Below, piece by piece: positions 12,401 through 21,300 of a DNA stretch of 64,000 nucleotides. Made by a program: the position numbers and the translations under genes. The stretch covers positions 105,996,513-106,060,512 of the forward strand of contig CM051521.1 in NCBI GenBank assembly GCA_028015205.1. The letters are read 5' to 3'. This DNA is from Mytilisepta virgata (Eukaryota; Mollusca; Bivalvia; Mytilida; Mytilidae). The stretch's first letter is position 1. The number at the start of each line of letters is the position of its first letter. The notes under the pieces were generated by a model. That model had not been told where the DNA came from and ran no database searches. It was given only the letters and a program-made list of their open reading frames with translations.

Positions 12401-15400
12401 CAGTTCCTTGTAGAAATTGACAAGCCCTAGCCTGAATCGTTGTCACTAGCCCATATCAATAAACTAGAGGTACTGTGAGCAAAGCTTACAAATATATATT
12501 CCCTGCTATGTCTATAATAATATAAAGAAATGTATCAGCCTGTCTATGGGAACCCCAAAAATCAATTAGAAGGCGCAAAATGGGAATTTCCAGTGGTTAT
12601 AGTTAAGTTTTTGTGTTTCGGCCTGTTTTTCGAATACTGTATGCAATAGGTCTACTATATTTGGTGTATGGAAGGATTGTAAGGTGTACATGTCCAACTG
12701 ACATGTGTCATTTGACCTTGACCTCATTTTCATGGTTCAGTGGTTATAGTTAAGTTTTTGTGTTTTGCTCTGTTTTTCGAATACTATATGCAATAGGTCT
12801 GCTATATTTTATCTCATTATTTACAGCTTAAAATTTATAATGTATGTCTGATAGCATTTACTTTCATGAGAAATACACGACAGACGAGACATTTTTGTGT
12901 GTCCACTCTTGTTTATATTGAGAGTACGTTTAAAGTATCAATTTCAGGCTTCATAAAATTTAACATTTTGGTAAGAGTAAATCTAAAATATCAATTTTTT
13001 AGTAACTACTATTGTTTCATTATGTTGTGCATGCATGACAATTTGGCCCTCTATATCAATGTTAAAATCTATTTACAAAATATGGTTACAACAAATGTAC
13101 ATGTACAAGGACAAAAAGGCAAAAGTGGCAACTTGAGCATTGAAAGCACATACGCTGTTAGATGACTGGTCACGTTGTAAACTGTTATTTTTAGGTAAAA
13201 AGCCAGAGTGTTGATGCGTTTTAAAAAAAAGACAACATAGAGTAAACATGGTAGAACCACAATACAAAATGTAGGGGACATTTCTATATCATTGTATATG
13301 TCAGTGAAATATTTCACAAGCCAATTGGCCAGTGGTTTGATTCTTCTGAAACAGAGAGACAAACTGACATCTTTAAAGGAAAGTTTACCACGACTCATAA
13401 CAAGTGATGACAATAGCCCACATAACCTTTTTAGCCTTAAAAATTATGTGTTGCATCCAAATATTTTGGCCCCAAAAATACAGTCGGAAAATCACTGATA
13501 AATACAGTGTATAGTGGTTCTCTAAATTTTGAGGAAAATTCTTGTTAAAAATGTACATATACAATGTACATGTTTGAATTGTATAAATCTGTTTCAAGTA
13601 TTAACTGAAGTAAGGGTACATTGTACATATGTATATACAATTACTACATGTATGTATACCACATACTTTGATAACGTATTTCTTGATGAAAAACTCTGGA
13701 ATTTTAATACAATTCTGTACATTTCAAATGACAATTAGGCATGCCCCATAGTCAACTTGGTTCAAACTGTCGATATGTCTTCAAGACATGCATGCCCCAT
13801 TTTCCTGTAATTCACAGTGCATCATGAAATAAAGGAGATTGTTTGGAAGCATCATCTCTCACATGATCTATGGAAGTAACCAATTAGAATCCATGTTTTT
13901 ATTTTTAATCCACAGTACAAAATTAAATTTATGACAAATGGACCAAAAAGCTTAAATTTAATCAGGTCTTGTCGAACTCGCAAAGGGGAGTACATCTGAA
14001 CAGTGAACCGAAACTTGCTTTTTCAAGTATGACCTCATAAATTTACTCGCAATTGCGAGTTTATTCAACTGGTTGTATTTTCTTTCACCTGTAATGCAAA
14101 AGCGTAATCTGTCATATATATACCTGTAAATTATCATACATGTATGATATATATTCTTTATACATTTTTTAACATTTCTACCGAACAAATTTAAAATCTA
14201 CAGAGCTCTCCATGGAGAAATTCAAGCTCAAAGTTGACCGGAAGTTGAGTGATCTTTCTGACATTTTTGGCATAGATAACAGACACATTTCATCTATTTT
14301 TGCGACTTAATCTTATAATATGCTGTTGACGTGTCCAATGATGCGAGCACAGCAATATTAGCCCTTTCAAACTCATTTCCGGTATCACGATTCTGACTCT
14401 AAAATTATAATTTAAAGCAAGTTATTTCCCTTAGTTTACTTACTTCCGGCGAACAAAACTTTTTCTAGCCTTCGTATGTACATTGTAGCATAATATGGCT
14501 GCCCCTATTAAACAGACTTTTCTAAATGACCCATATGTAGATAATGCATATGCTCCTATAGCGCTCGCTATAAAAGGACATTATTTCAAAAGGTTTCAGT
14601 AGTTCTTTAGTTGGTTTTTATTTATTTTTATTTAATAATTATTTAAGATATAATTACAAATATTTTGCATTTCTACTGTGATTTGGTATATTTACAAAAT
14701 ATATGAAACTCTTAGTGAGATTACAATTACAGCCTCAGCACTGGAGATTTCATCAAAACCATTGAATGCTGGGAAAGAAAACTCGGTTTTGAGAATATAG
14801 TCAGTTTTCCAGTTTCAACTAGACCTGCTTTAATATGGAGTCACTCAAACATGGAATGTAGGCCATGTTGATTCATGGGTTGCTGAACTAAAGAAAAAGA
14901 TGTGTTGTTGTCAAATATCACAAAATTATGCCCAGTACAGTTCTTTACAGTAAGAACTGTCTTAATTTAATTTTAGGTGTTATCCCCGTAAAGGTAAACT
15001 GTTACTGTGTTATACAAACCTCATCCTTAGCCAATGCAATCCATGTTTCCAAGAGTAAATTCAATCTTTTTTCCCTGTTTAATTTGGTTGTTTTGATGGA
15101 AATATGAATGTCAGACTGGGCTGTTTTTCTCATCACATTTCTATATCCACTATAACTTTGCAACCGCTCGTTCAAGCCACCATTTTTTGTTGCAAATTTT
15201 GAGTTTTTAAATTTTTTTCCATAACCATCAAAACCCGTTTCAGGTATCCCATTTGTTTTCCGATGAATAATAGTTAGCGATTCGACCACCTGTTTTCCAC
15301 TTTCAATAGATAATTGCCTTCCATAGCTTCTTTTGTAAACAAGTGGAAAATTTGTATCTTTCTGTACACTGTCAATATTAAAAATTGAAATTAAGAATAG

Positions 15401-15463
15401 TAACAATACAAATGCTGCAATCAAAGAAACTACTTTGCAGAATCTACAAACAGATATTCGCAT
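3271..15463 (-). CDS. fng: Fringe-type beta-1,3-N-acetylglucosaminyltransferase, N-terminal part (5 exons, 3' end off the left edge)
   Basis: Fringe enzymes are Golgi type II membrane proteins (family GT31) that add GlcNAc to O-fucose on Notch EGF repeats and so tune ligand response. The five exons here join in frame to 248 residues: a short cytosolic tail, a signal anchor (about residues 11-30), a variable stem of about 85 residues, then the conserved fold. Family marks in order are DIHISIKTTK and LLLETWIALAKDE (exon 1), TFIITDNDEE (exon 2), NTKCSDSHYR (exon 3), GLCCKMGREYDV (exon 4) and WFCHVDDDNYLNVP with YLGKPSI (exon 5). DDD is the metal/nucleotide-sugar motif. Insect Fringe has near-identical blocks in the same order. 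The GGAGFC block and the C-terminal half were not found in 1-3270 and must lie further left. Other GT31 enzymes are unlikely given the NTKCS and CCKM blocks. Confidence 0.93.
3586..3807 (+). repeat. 222-bp direct repeat, copy 1
   Basis: Starts GGTCAAAGACACAAATGGCC and ends ACACTTGTTTGGA. It is nearly identical, and equal in length, to 5671-5892. The two copies bracket a 1.9-kb repeat cluster. Confidence 0.75.
4070..4251 (+). repeat. About 182-bp direct repeat, copy 1, followed by poly-C
   Basis: Runs from GCACACATATCAATTTCTTG to GCTGTGGAGAATTG and then into a C tract. It matches 4640-4821 with few changes. C-rich/A-rich low-complexity DNA fills 4252-4540. Confidence 0.75.
4640..4821 (+). repeat. 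About 182-bp direct repeat, copy 2, followed by poly-C
   Basis: Second copy of 4070-4251, again ending in a C tract, which suggests a segmental duplication with its low-complexity tail. Confidence 0.75.
4836..5665 (+). repeat. Modular element with three long core repeats and a perfect terminal palindrome
   Basis: Core units contain CCTAAACTGTTGGGACCAAA, AATCCCAACCTTCCTTTTGT and ATAGATTTCTATTTACTTAT, near 5150, 5320 and 5490. They are followed by CGGACGACGACGCCAACGTC and the palindrome at 5634-5664. No TIRs were seen. Confidence 0.65.
5634..5664. repeat. Perfect 15-bp inverted repeat with one central base
   Basis: The arms TATACGACCGCAAAA and its complement flank a single A. In RNA or single-stranded DNA this would be a strong hairpin. 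It sits at the 3' end of the modular element, where related elements carry looser stem-loops. Confidence 0.9.
5671..5892 (+). repeat. 222-bp direct repeat, copy 2
   Basis: Second copy of 3586-3807. Its last bases run without a break into the first unit of the 181-bp tandem array. Confidence 0.75.
5890..6755. repeat. Tandem array, 181-bp unit, five copies
   Basis: Units start near 5890, 6071, 6252, 6434 and 6615 with GGAAAAATGGGAAATAATTC. Each contains GAGGTGCACATCTTCAATAT, GAAGTTTCAAGGATGTGGG and GATTTCACAAAATAGGTACC. The last unit is cut off by the C/G tract. Later copies are almost identical, so the array expanded recently. Confidence 0.9.
6758..6804. repeat. CCG/CCCG simple repeat
   Basis: A pure C/G tract of CGCCCGCC and CCGCCG motifs in otherwise A+T-rich DNA. 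It could form G-quadruplex or slipped structures and ends the 181-bp array. Confidence 0.9.
7288..8165 (+). repeat. Degenerate GAGGCTC-family element, probably interrupted
   Basis: Its 5' end is GAGGCTCCCAGAAGCCTGTA at 7291. Core blocks (GGATATAATTCTGAAAGAGG, CCAAGCAGTTTCAAACAAGG) return only after unrelated DNA at about 7450-7860. There is no 3' hairpin. Confidence 0.5.
8726..8850. repeat. Short dispersed repeat (TGCCCTTTATAGAGG type)
   Basis: Repeats of CCCTTTATA..GAGG and AAGCAGGTTTGACTGTAT recur at 27193-27292 in an STX8 intron. The family was not identified. Confidence 0.45.
8900..8959 (-). CDS. fng: Fringe coding exon 4 (CCKM block)
   Basis: A 60-base exon sits between a TTTTTTTAG acceptor and a GTAAAT donor. 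It closes an Arg codon and encodes QGLCCKMGREYDVYMDTSK, with two bases carried into the next exon. It aligns with KALCCKMSAELDVFLESGK of fly Fringe. Confidence 0.93.
9690..10255 (+). repeat. Pearl-like element: about 150-bp core repeats, GGAC tract, C-rich stem-loop
   Basis: Units near 9697, 9842 and 9999 carry CTCCCTTTGCAAGCATC and CATCAAAATCCATTGAATGG. A GGACGGACGGACGGAC tract (about 10176-10194) and a CCCC...GGGGTATA stem-loop follow. Confidence 0.65.
10472..10514 (-). CDS. fng: Fringe coding exon 3 (NTKCS block)
   Basis: A 43-base micro-exon between a CTCTGCAG acceptor and a GTAAC donor completes an Ala codon and encodes DHFINTKCSDSHY plus two bases of Arg. It matches fly HLINTKCSQGHFR and vertebrate VVITNCSAAHSR. 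The in-frame join on both sides makes the call strong despite its size. Confidence 0.92.
10568..10640 (+). repeat. GAGGCTC-family 5' end fragment
   Basis: AAGAGGCTCCCATGAGCCTG followed by TAGTGCTCACCTAGATT is a well-kept 5' hairpin. I could not find core repeats or a 3' end. Confidence 0.55.
11725..12080. mobile_element. 356-bp non-autonomous TIR element (MULE-like MITE)
   Basis: Terminal inverted repeats of 96 bp with one mismatch start CAATCTAATTAAAAAACCGA. Perfect 10-bp target duplications, TAAAACTGCC, lie at 11715-11724 and 12081-12090. The interior is about 164 bp with no ORF. A 9-11 bp duplication with long TIRs suggests the Mutator superfamily; that is inference. Confidence 0.9.
12120..12168 (-). 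CDS. fng: Fringe coding exon 2 (TFIITD block)
   Basis: A 49-base exon between a TTCCAG acceptor and a GTAAGT donor encodes TFIITDNDEEIPGNIP. It aligns with the TFIFTD / TWFFTD block that directly follows the exon 1 block in vertebrate and fly Fringe. It enters in phase 0 and leaves one base. A TIR element ends 39 bp beyond the donor. Confidence 0.93.
12590..12815. repeat. 146-bp tandem repeat, 1.5 copies
   Basis: GTGGTTATAGTTAAGTTTTT and TTTTCGAATACT..ATGCAATA recur 146 bp apart (near 12594 and 12740). Confidence 0.7.
13000..14190. other. No feature recognised (Fringe intron 1)
   Basis: A+T-rich DNA with several TACATGTA palindromes. Open frames here are short and lack family resemblance or paired splice sites. 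Confidence 0.5.
14205..14602. promoter_or_regulatory. Candidate bidirectional promoter with first exons, inside Fringe intron 1
   Basis: Three ETS-type cores (GACCGGAAG near 14237, TTTCCGG near 14380, ACTTCCGGC near 14443) lie between a minus-strand ATG (14211-14213, MESSVDFKFVR then a possible GTAGAA donor) and a plus-strand ATG (14495, MAAPIKQTFLNDPYVDNAYA..., stop at 14600-14602 or a possible AAAAG|GTTTCA donor). I do not recognise either peptide and found no further exons. The call rests on motif clustering only. Confidence 0.25.
15020..15463 (-). CDS. fng: Fringe coding exon 1 (start, signal anchor, stem, first conserved block)
   Basis: This exon encodes 148 residues from the ATG at 15461-15463. 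I chose that start because the only earlier in-frame start-like codon is a GTG at 15503-15505 and an in-frame TGA lies at 15539-15541. A hydrophobic run, VVSLIAAFVLLLFLISIF, follows a short basic tail (MRISVCRFCK), as in type II Golgi anchors. The stem (residues about 31-115) is rich in K, R, S and N and shows no family match. The exon ends ...LAKDE at a GTTTGT donor in phase 0. Confidence 0.92.
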
Positions 15464-15519
15464 AACGTGTGCATCAATCTCTGTCAGGTACCTGCATTCC
15501 TGCACTTTACTACAAACAA

Positions 15520-17560
15520 TAATCGATACGCCGCATGCTCAATACACTTTCCCACGGCCTCAAATATTGGCTTTCAACTGGAATACAAGGAAGAGTGAGA
15601 TGGGGAGAAAATTGCGTTTACGTACAGGGAACCAATTGTGAATAAAAGAAAGAATTTGACAAATCTATACTTCCCGATGGTTATTTTTTTTTTACTGAAG
15701 TTGTGACTTCACTGTTCACATAGTTTTGGCATTTATATATTTATTTTCTCTATCAACCAGATTAATCATGCTAGACATTGTATTAATTTATTGTGATTTC
15801 ACCTGCAATGGCGTATTTTAAAGCATTCTTTGGTATTTGGAAATGAGCTTCAAAATGTACCCCGGCTAATAGTAAAAATCTGTCCTGCTAATGTCCTAAA
15901 ACGTAAGTACTTTGCTTACTTTAAACATATTTTATTGTTTAAACATAACAAGACTGACAATGGATTTGACACAGCATTAATTAACTCATTACTTCAAATT
16001 TATGTTTATTACCTTAATCAAGAACGTATATTAGATGTTAGTTATAAATACGTCCTTGCCTTAATCTGTTACTGATTTATAATAACTGGGACTATTATAC
16101 TAATAGTCCCAGATATAATTATAATGAACTGTTTACAAAAAATACAAAACATCTGTTGAGAAAGTTTTAGTGAGGATAATTATATAATTTGAACTTTTTG
16201 GATTGTTGTTTTGGTTTTCAATATTTTAGGCCTTGACTTGAGCACAACTGGTGAGTTGTAAATCGACGAAATGTGCTCATTTTGTGCATCAAAATTGATA
16301 TCAAAGAAATTTATTCTTCTAAGTATCTAATAATGAAACACTGAAGTTCTTTAAAATCAACCCTAAGGTATTTCAAGTAATACTGATTAACTTGTTTTCA
16401 TGTTATTCCACTCGTTTTCTTTTCTCGTTTTAAGAATCATCAAGAATAGCGTGTCATTTTCAAAGGATTGCTATTCTTTTGAAACACGACAGAAATTTTA
16501 CATTTTGGTACCAGAATTTCTTATATTTCAAGATTTTGTATTTTATTTAATAATTTTGTTTGCTCCCTCCCCCCCCAAAAAAACAACAGATGACAGGGGC
16601 AGATAATCCGAATTTACGTGTAAAACTTCTTTTAGCTACAATAGATTGTACAGTGAAAACACGTGTGGGCTGTGTTAAATCTCAGGTTTAAACTCTTATA
16701 CTTTTTATAAACATTAACAAATTTTGTTTTGAATAATTGAAATATTTTTCTCCATGCTTATGAGTTATTTAGTTTAAAATAGAGAAAATTAAGCTTTAAA
16801 AGGGCATATACTTGCTTGAAATAGTTTAAGTATGTTCATTTACAATATAGCAAAGTGCTATCGATCAATGAAATTGTAGGACTTGGTCTTTCTTAATTGT
16901 GAAGATCGAATGTAAAACATGTTCTAAGGGATTATCCTACTGTTTTCTTACCATTCAAAACAATGAATTCCTATAAATGAGTTACAACTTCCCCGAAGCA
17001 CATTTATCACCTTACAGAATTTATGAGTGGAGCTTATTAAAATTGAATTTGAATTTATAAAAAAATAATAACAGGATTAATTTGACTGTTGTATTTTTTA
17101 AGATCGGTAATGTTGAATGTTAAACACGATAAGACCAATTCAAAAAAGAAACATCTCTTTAATTAAATTTACCTACATCTTTATCTAAAGGCATCAATAC
17201 TCTAAACTCAGATTACTTGACCCGCGGCTGGTAAGAATCGACATTTCAAGTGTTCCGATATAATTAAAACAGGAGGTAAAATTAATATGAGAATTTCATA
17301 TATAAAAGACTGATTAATTCTTTTTATCTGATTTGAACATTTAAATTTTAGCTAATTACTTTATATATGAAGTAGTATTTAAATTATGTATACACTGGGC
17401 ATTCCCTGTGGAATAAAATATAGTTGTAACTCATATTTTGAAATTTATTCAATTAAACTGTAAATAAACAAAAAGATAATTCCTTACTTAAATGTTACAT
17501 GTTTTACATTCATAAAACACGGGGCATCCGTGTCTTACAGACACAATTTCTAGTTTTATT
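15520..17560. other. Intergenic DNA, no feature recognised
   Basis: This lies upstream of Fringe exon 1. I saw no ETS or TATA cluster near 15.5-15.7 kb and no splice-framed exons. A LINE tail begins at its right edge. Confidence 0.45.
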
Positions 17561-17870
17561 TTAGAATATGAAAAGTATAATGAAATTCGAAAGAAATGTA
17601 TTAAACCATATAATGGGGAAAACCCTCGAGTTTAAAACTCATCACACTGCTATTTGTTCATAATGTAAAAGAACTTAACAATTTAGGGAAATATTTATTC
17701 CTGGCTGAGAAGACACGTACTTAAAATTCACTTATGCTTATATATGTTATATTTCATAATTCTCTGCTGTACTGTTATATGGATATACTTATATTATTAT
17801 TTGACTGATGTAATTGAATATTTGCTGTAATATTTATATTCTATGAGTTGTATTGCTTACGAATAAAGAC

Positions 17871-17907
<37 letters not shown>

Positions 17908-17910
17908 GTG
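17560..17910 (+). mobile_element. LINE 3'-end fragment with ATT-repeat tail
   Basis: Broken frames read like a non-LTR C-terminus (EYEKYNEIRKKCIKPYNGEN; VKELNNLGKYLFLAEKTRT), then a short UTR, AATAAAGAC and an (ATT)n tail at 17871-17907. Simple-repeat tails after AATAAA are common in LINEs. No RT domain remains. Confidence 0.55.
17871..17907. repeat. (ATT)n microsatellite
   Basis: An uninterrupted trinucleotide run that directly follows GAATAAAGAC at a LINE 3' end. Confidence 0.95.
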
Positions 17911-17955
17911 CTACTTGTTATATTGCTTGACTCTTGTGGGTGTTATATTTGTCTT

Positions 17956-18020
17956 CCCGGGTTTGTCTGTCAAATGGATTACGTTTTTTTATTGCCTCTT
18001 AGGTATATTTGTCCCTTTTT
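17956..18020 (+). repeat. Direct repeat, copy 1 (CCCGGGTTTGTCTGTC)
   Basis: CCCGGGTTTGTCTGTCAAAT, GGATTACGTTTTTTT and TTAGGTATATTTGTCC recur at 20503-20570, downstream of the Penelope-like RT fragment. It may be a repeat end of that element. Confidence 0.7.
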
Positions 18021-18659
18021 GCAATAAAGTTTATTATTTTCGAAATAAAAATATTAGTAAATTAAATGAATAAATAAAACAATAATTCCCAGGTTATGAG
18101 TTTATGAGTTTTTTGTCTATTTTTCATAAAATAACCACGAAATTCTGAAGAAGAAAAAAAACAACAAACAAATAAATAAACAAACAAAAAATCAACAACA
18201 AATAAAAACACGTCCATTAAAACTGTTTCCATGTTTCAAAAACTTAAATTAAACATTATCCATCAAATCGAAAAAGATATACGTCAAACGTTTATCACAC
18301 ATTAAAAGAGTAAAAGATAAAAAACAATCTTTTCGATTATAAGAGTATCACGGTGTCAACTGATCTATTTTTGTTTGGAAGGGAGGCAACTATTATATAA
18401 ATTTCAAATTCAAATTAAAATTTTGTTGATTAAATCCACATAAAGGATTATTATAAGTTTATCCATTTGCTTATTTTGAAGAAATGAGAGTTAAAGTGGC
18501 AAAAAATCACCCAAAAGTCAAAAATTGTTAAAACACCAATACACGCTGTATTATACAATGCAGTTCAGTTTATTGGGACGCAGATTACTGAATGGGCATT
18601 TGGATTCCCTCTACGTCATTCCAGATATGGTATTCAAACCTTCTCTTTTAAAGCGAAAA

Positions 18660-19235
18660 GTTAAAGATTGATCTTAATACTTGTAAGAGGTGGAGTAAAT
18701 ATAAATTTAAAATTTCCTTGAAAAAATGTCTCAAAATTAATTTTCTTGAGACCTGGGATAAAATAAAATCCTCATACTCACAAGACAAAGGAAAATTAAA
18801 AATACTTATTTCAAATTCAAATCTTCATTTGCTCAAATACTTATCCTCATTACATATTGAAAATCGCCAAAATTTCACTAAATTTACTCTAAGTAATCAT
18901 AAATTGAGAATTGAAACAGGGCGTCACGAACACAAGAAAAACGTTTTAGGTAAATCAATGTATTTGACGATGTGAAAGATTATGTCAACATCGTAACTTG
19001 AATGCTGTCGAAGATGAACTCAATTTCAAGTTAGTATGTCCACTATATACAAACTCAAGAAATGATTTTCTTAACAACCTATTTTTACAATTTCCAAACT
19101 TGAACTCATTACATTTACAGATTTTTATATCTGGATTATGTCGAACGAAGATACTAACTTTACAATACAATTATGTAAATATCGAAATATTATTTTTGAA
19201 ACAAGAAACAAATATGTCAGTATTACTTTAAAAAA
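18660..19235 (+). pseudogene. LINE C-terminal fragment, frameshifted
   Basis: An 85-codon frame at 18718-18975 includes NFTKFTLSNHKLRIETGRHE. After a frame change, HRNLNAVEDELNFKLVCPLY follows. This IETGR ... C-x-H/N ... DEL-F-LVCP layout parallels IETGRW...CSLCN...[10 protein letters not shown] in the intact LINE at 47-50 kb. The endonuclease and RT are missing. Confidence 0.65.
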
Positions 19236-19559
19236 CAGTAATATATTATATATGAAGTTTGGTACATGTAACACTATATTTTTTTTCTTTTCTGTTATTT
19301 CAGCCCTCCAATGTCTGGAGTACCACTCGAAAGTGTACAGTTAGCAAATGGTATCTGTATAGGGACTGTTGTGCTTGTGCAGTTAAAAAAAATTGTGTGG
19401 AGATATGTGCGGACCAGTATAATAAATATAAAGATCCAATGGTAAACACACTGGTGTAATTGTACTTCGACTATAGCGTAGCTAACCCACCACCTATAAT
19501 TACACATCGCATTAGCTGATTAGCTTTGAGTCACAAGTCCATCAGGGTAAAATAATATG

Positions 19560-20320
19560 GGTATGTTCATGCTCACTATTTACATGCAATTCCCAGGATA
19601 TATGCTTTAAAATGTATGTACAACACTATGAAATTAGATGAAATTACAAACATGTTAGATTTTCTCATAGACAATATATTCGTTGAATTTGGCGGTCTAA
19701 TTTTTCAACAAACAATCAGCATTCCAATGGGAACCAACTGTGCTCCTCTCCTCGCCGATCTGTTTCTGTACTCATATGAAGCGGACTTCATTCAAGGGTT
19801 ACTACGTGAAAACAAAAAGAAACTAGCCCAATCCTTTAATTTCACTTTTCGTTATATAGATGAGGTGTTGTCGTTAAATAAGGACAAATTCAAAGACTTT
19901 CTACATCTTATCTACCCCAGTGAGCTTGAAATTAAGGATACTACAGATACACCAAAGTCCGCTTCATATTTGGATTTGTTTCTTGAAATAGACTATGAGG
20001 GACATTTGAAGACAAACGTGATGACTTCAACTTTCCTATTGTTAATTTTCCCTTTTTGAGTAGCAATATACCAGCATCGCCTACGTTTTTCAGCTTATCC
20101 GATTTTCAAGGGCATGAATGAGTTACCCTGACTTTCGACAAAGAGGATGACTGCTGTCACAAAAGCTTCTTAACCAGGGTTTTATCAGGGATAAGTTGAT
20201 GTCATCACTTAGGAAATTTTACGGTCGTCATCACGAATTGATTGACCTTTACAGTGTTCCAATATCTAAGATGATGTTGGACTTGTTCCCACTGTCGTAA
20301 CCTTTCATGTGCCTCTACCG
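19560..20320 (+). pseudogene. Penelope-like element RT fragment (broken)
   Basis: The frame at 19616-20059 encodes VEFGGLIFQQTISIPMGTNC, APLLADLFLYSYEADFI, FTFRYIDEVLSLN and SELEIKDTTDTPKSASYLDL, typical of Penelope-like reverse transcriptases, which normally carry YIDD. Here the second Asp is Glu. A stop and frame changes follow; LRKFYGRHHELIDLYSV is recovered near 20207-20262 in another frame. It is the 3' half of an RT domain and is inactive by every visible sign. Confidence 0.85.
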
Positions 20321-20502
20321 ATTTGTGACTTTCCCCGGATTGACTTTGTTGAACTTCACGACGAGTGCCGTATACGGAGCAGGAACTGCTTACCATTCCG
20401 GAGCACCTGGGTTCACTCCTGGTTTTTATAGGAGTTCGTGTTGTTCATTGTTTTATAGTTTTCTGTGTTTATTTGTTGTGCTTGTGGTTGTTCATTTGTG
20501 AT

Positions 20503-20570
20503 CCCGGGTTTGTCTGTCAAATGGATTACGTTTTTTTTTATTGTTCCTTAGGTATATTTGTCCTTTTTTA
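20503..20570 (+). repeat. Direct repeat, copy 2 (CCCGGGTTTGTCTGTC)
   Basis: Copy of 17956-18020. It lies about 240 bp beyond the last recognisable RT codons and may mark the 3' end of the Penelope-like unit. Confidence 0.7.
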
Positions 20571-21239
20571 TGTATCAATATCAGTCACTATTATACATAA
20601 AATAATTCCTCTATAAAAGTAACACTTGTCAAGAATTTAAATGGAGTTATCTCTCTTTGTCCAGTTGGCTCTCCTCCTCCTTTTGTGTTATATCTTAATC
20701 ACATGACAATTATTGCAATCTGTATTGTGATCGTTCTTTTGTATGATTTATATGCCCTTACGGGCCCCTTTACTGGGAAATAAACATATTATAATTATAG
20801 TTATGGTAACGACACGTCTATCCAGGTGGTAGTTTCAAAGTTTACATGTATAAAATTTAGGCGTGTAGAACAACCAACTTGTCTATTTGTCAAACAATAG
20901 TTATTGATGATTTTGTAATGCGAGTTTTTCTACAGCAGTTGAAAACCATCTTCGGACTGGGCGATTTGAGTTCCCCGACGTTATATGTAGGAAAAATACT
21001 TTGAAACGTTAACGCGAAACATAATATGCATTGATATTTGGCTGAAACGTCCTCCATTCGTTATTAGGAACCAAACCATCCTGGACGGTGAAAAAATTTT
21101 AAAAAAAATCAGGGTCCAAGATCCATTCCTTGTACGCCAATAAAAATGAAATAGTGCCAAATTGGGAATTATGCTGTTTTATAAAATATATTTTTTTAAT
21201 GACTTAAATCTGTCTTTTACTCATTGATTTACGAAATAT

Positions 21240-21283
21240 CGTAAACTTCCGGGTCATATAAACTGATAAGTCATAAGATCAAG
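21240..21283 (+). promoter_or_regulatory. stx8: Candidate STX8 promoter / 5'UTR with ETS-type site
   Basis: ACTTCCGGG about 35 bp upstream of the ATG is an ETS-family core, common in TATA-less housekeeping promoters. No TATA box is obvious. The transcription start cannot be placed from sequence alone. Confidence 0.35.
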
Positions 21284-21300
21284 ATGGCAAGTGATACATG
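21284..21300 (+). CDS. stx8: STX8 coding exon 1 (start codon, MASDT + split Trp)
   Basis: Seventeen coding bases end at the donor ATG|GTGAGC. The split Trp codon is completed by exon 2, giving MASDTW like MAPDPW of the human protein, whose first intron is near the same place. It is too short to be called without the downstream exons. Confidence 0.88.

Noticed and set aside
15461..15505. A longer Fringe start at 15505
   Set aside because: The codon there is GTG on the minus strand, not ATG, and an in-frame TGA lies just upstream. The ATG at 15461-15463 is the sound start.
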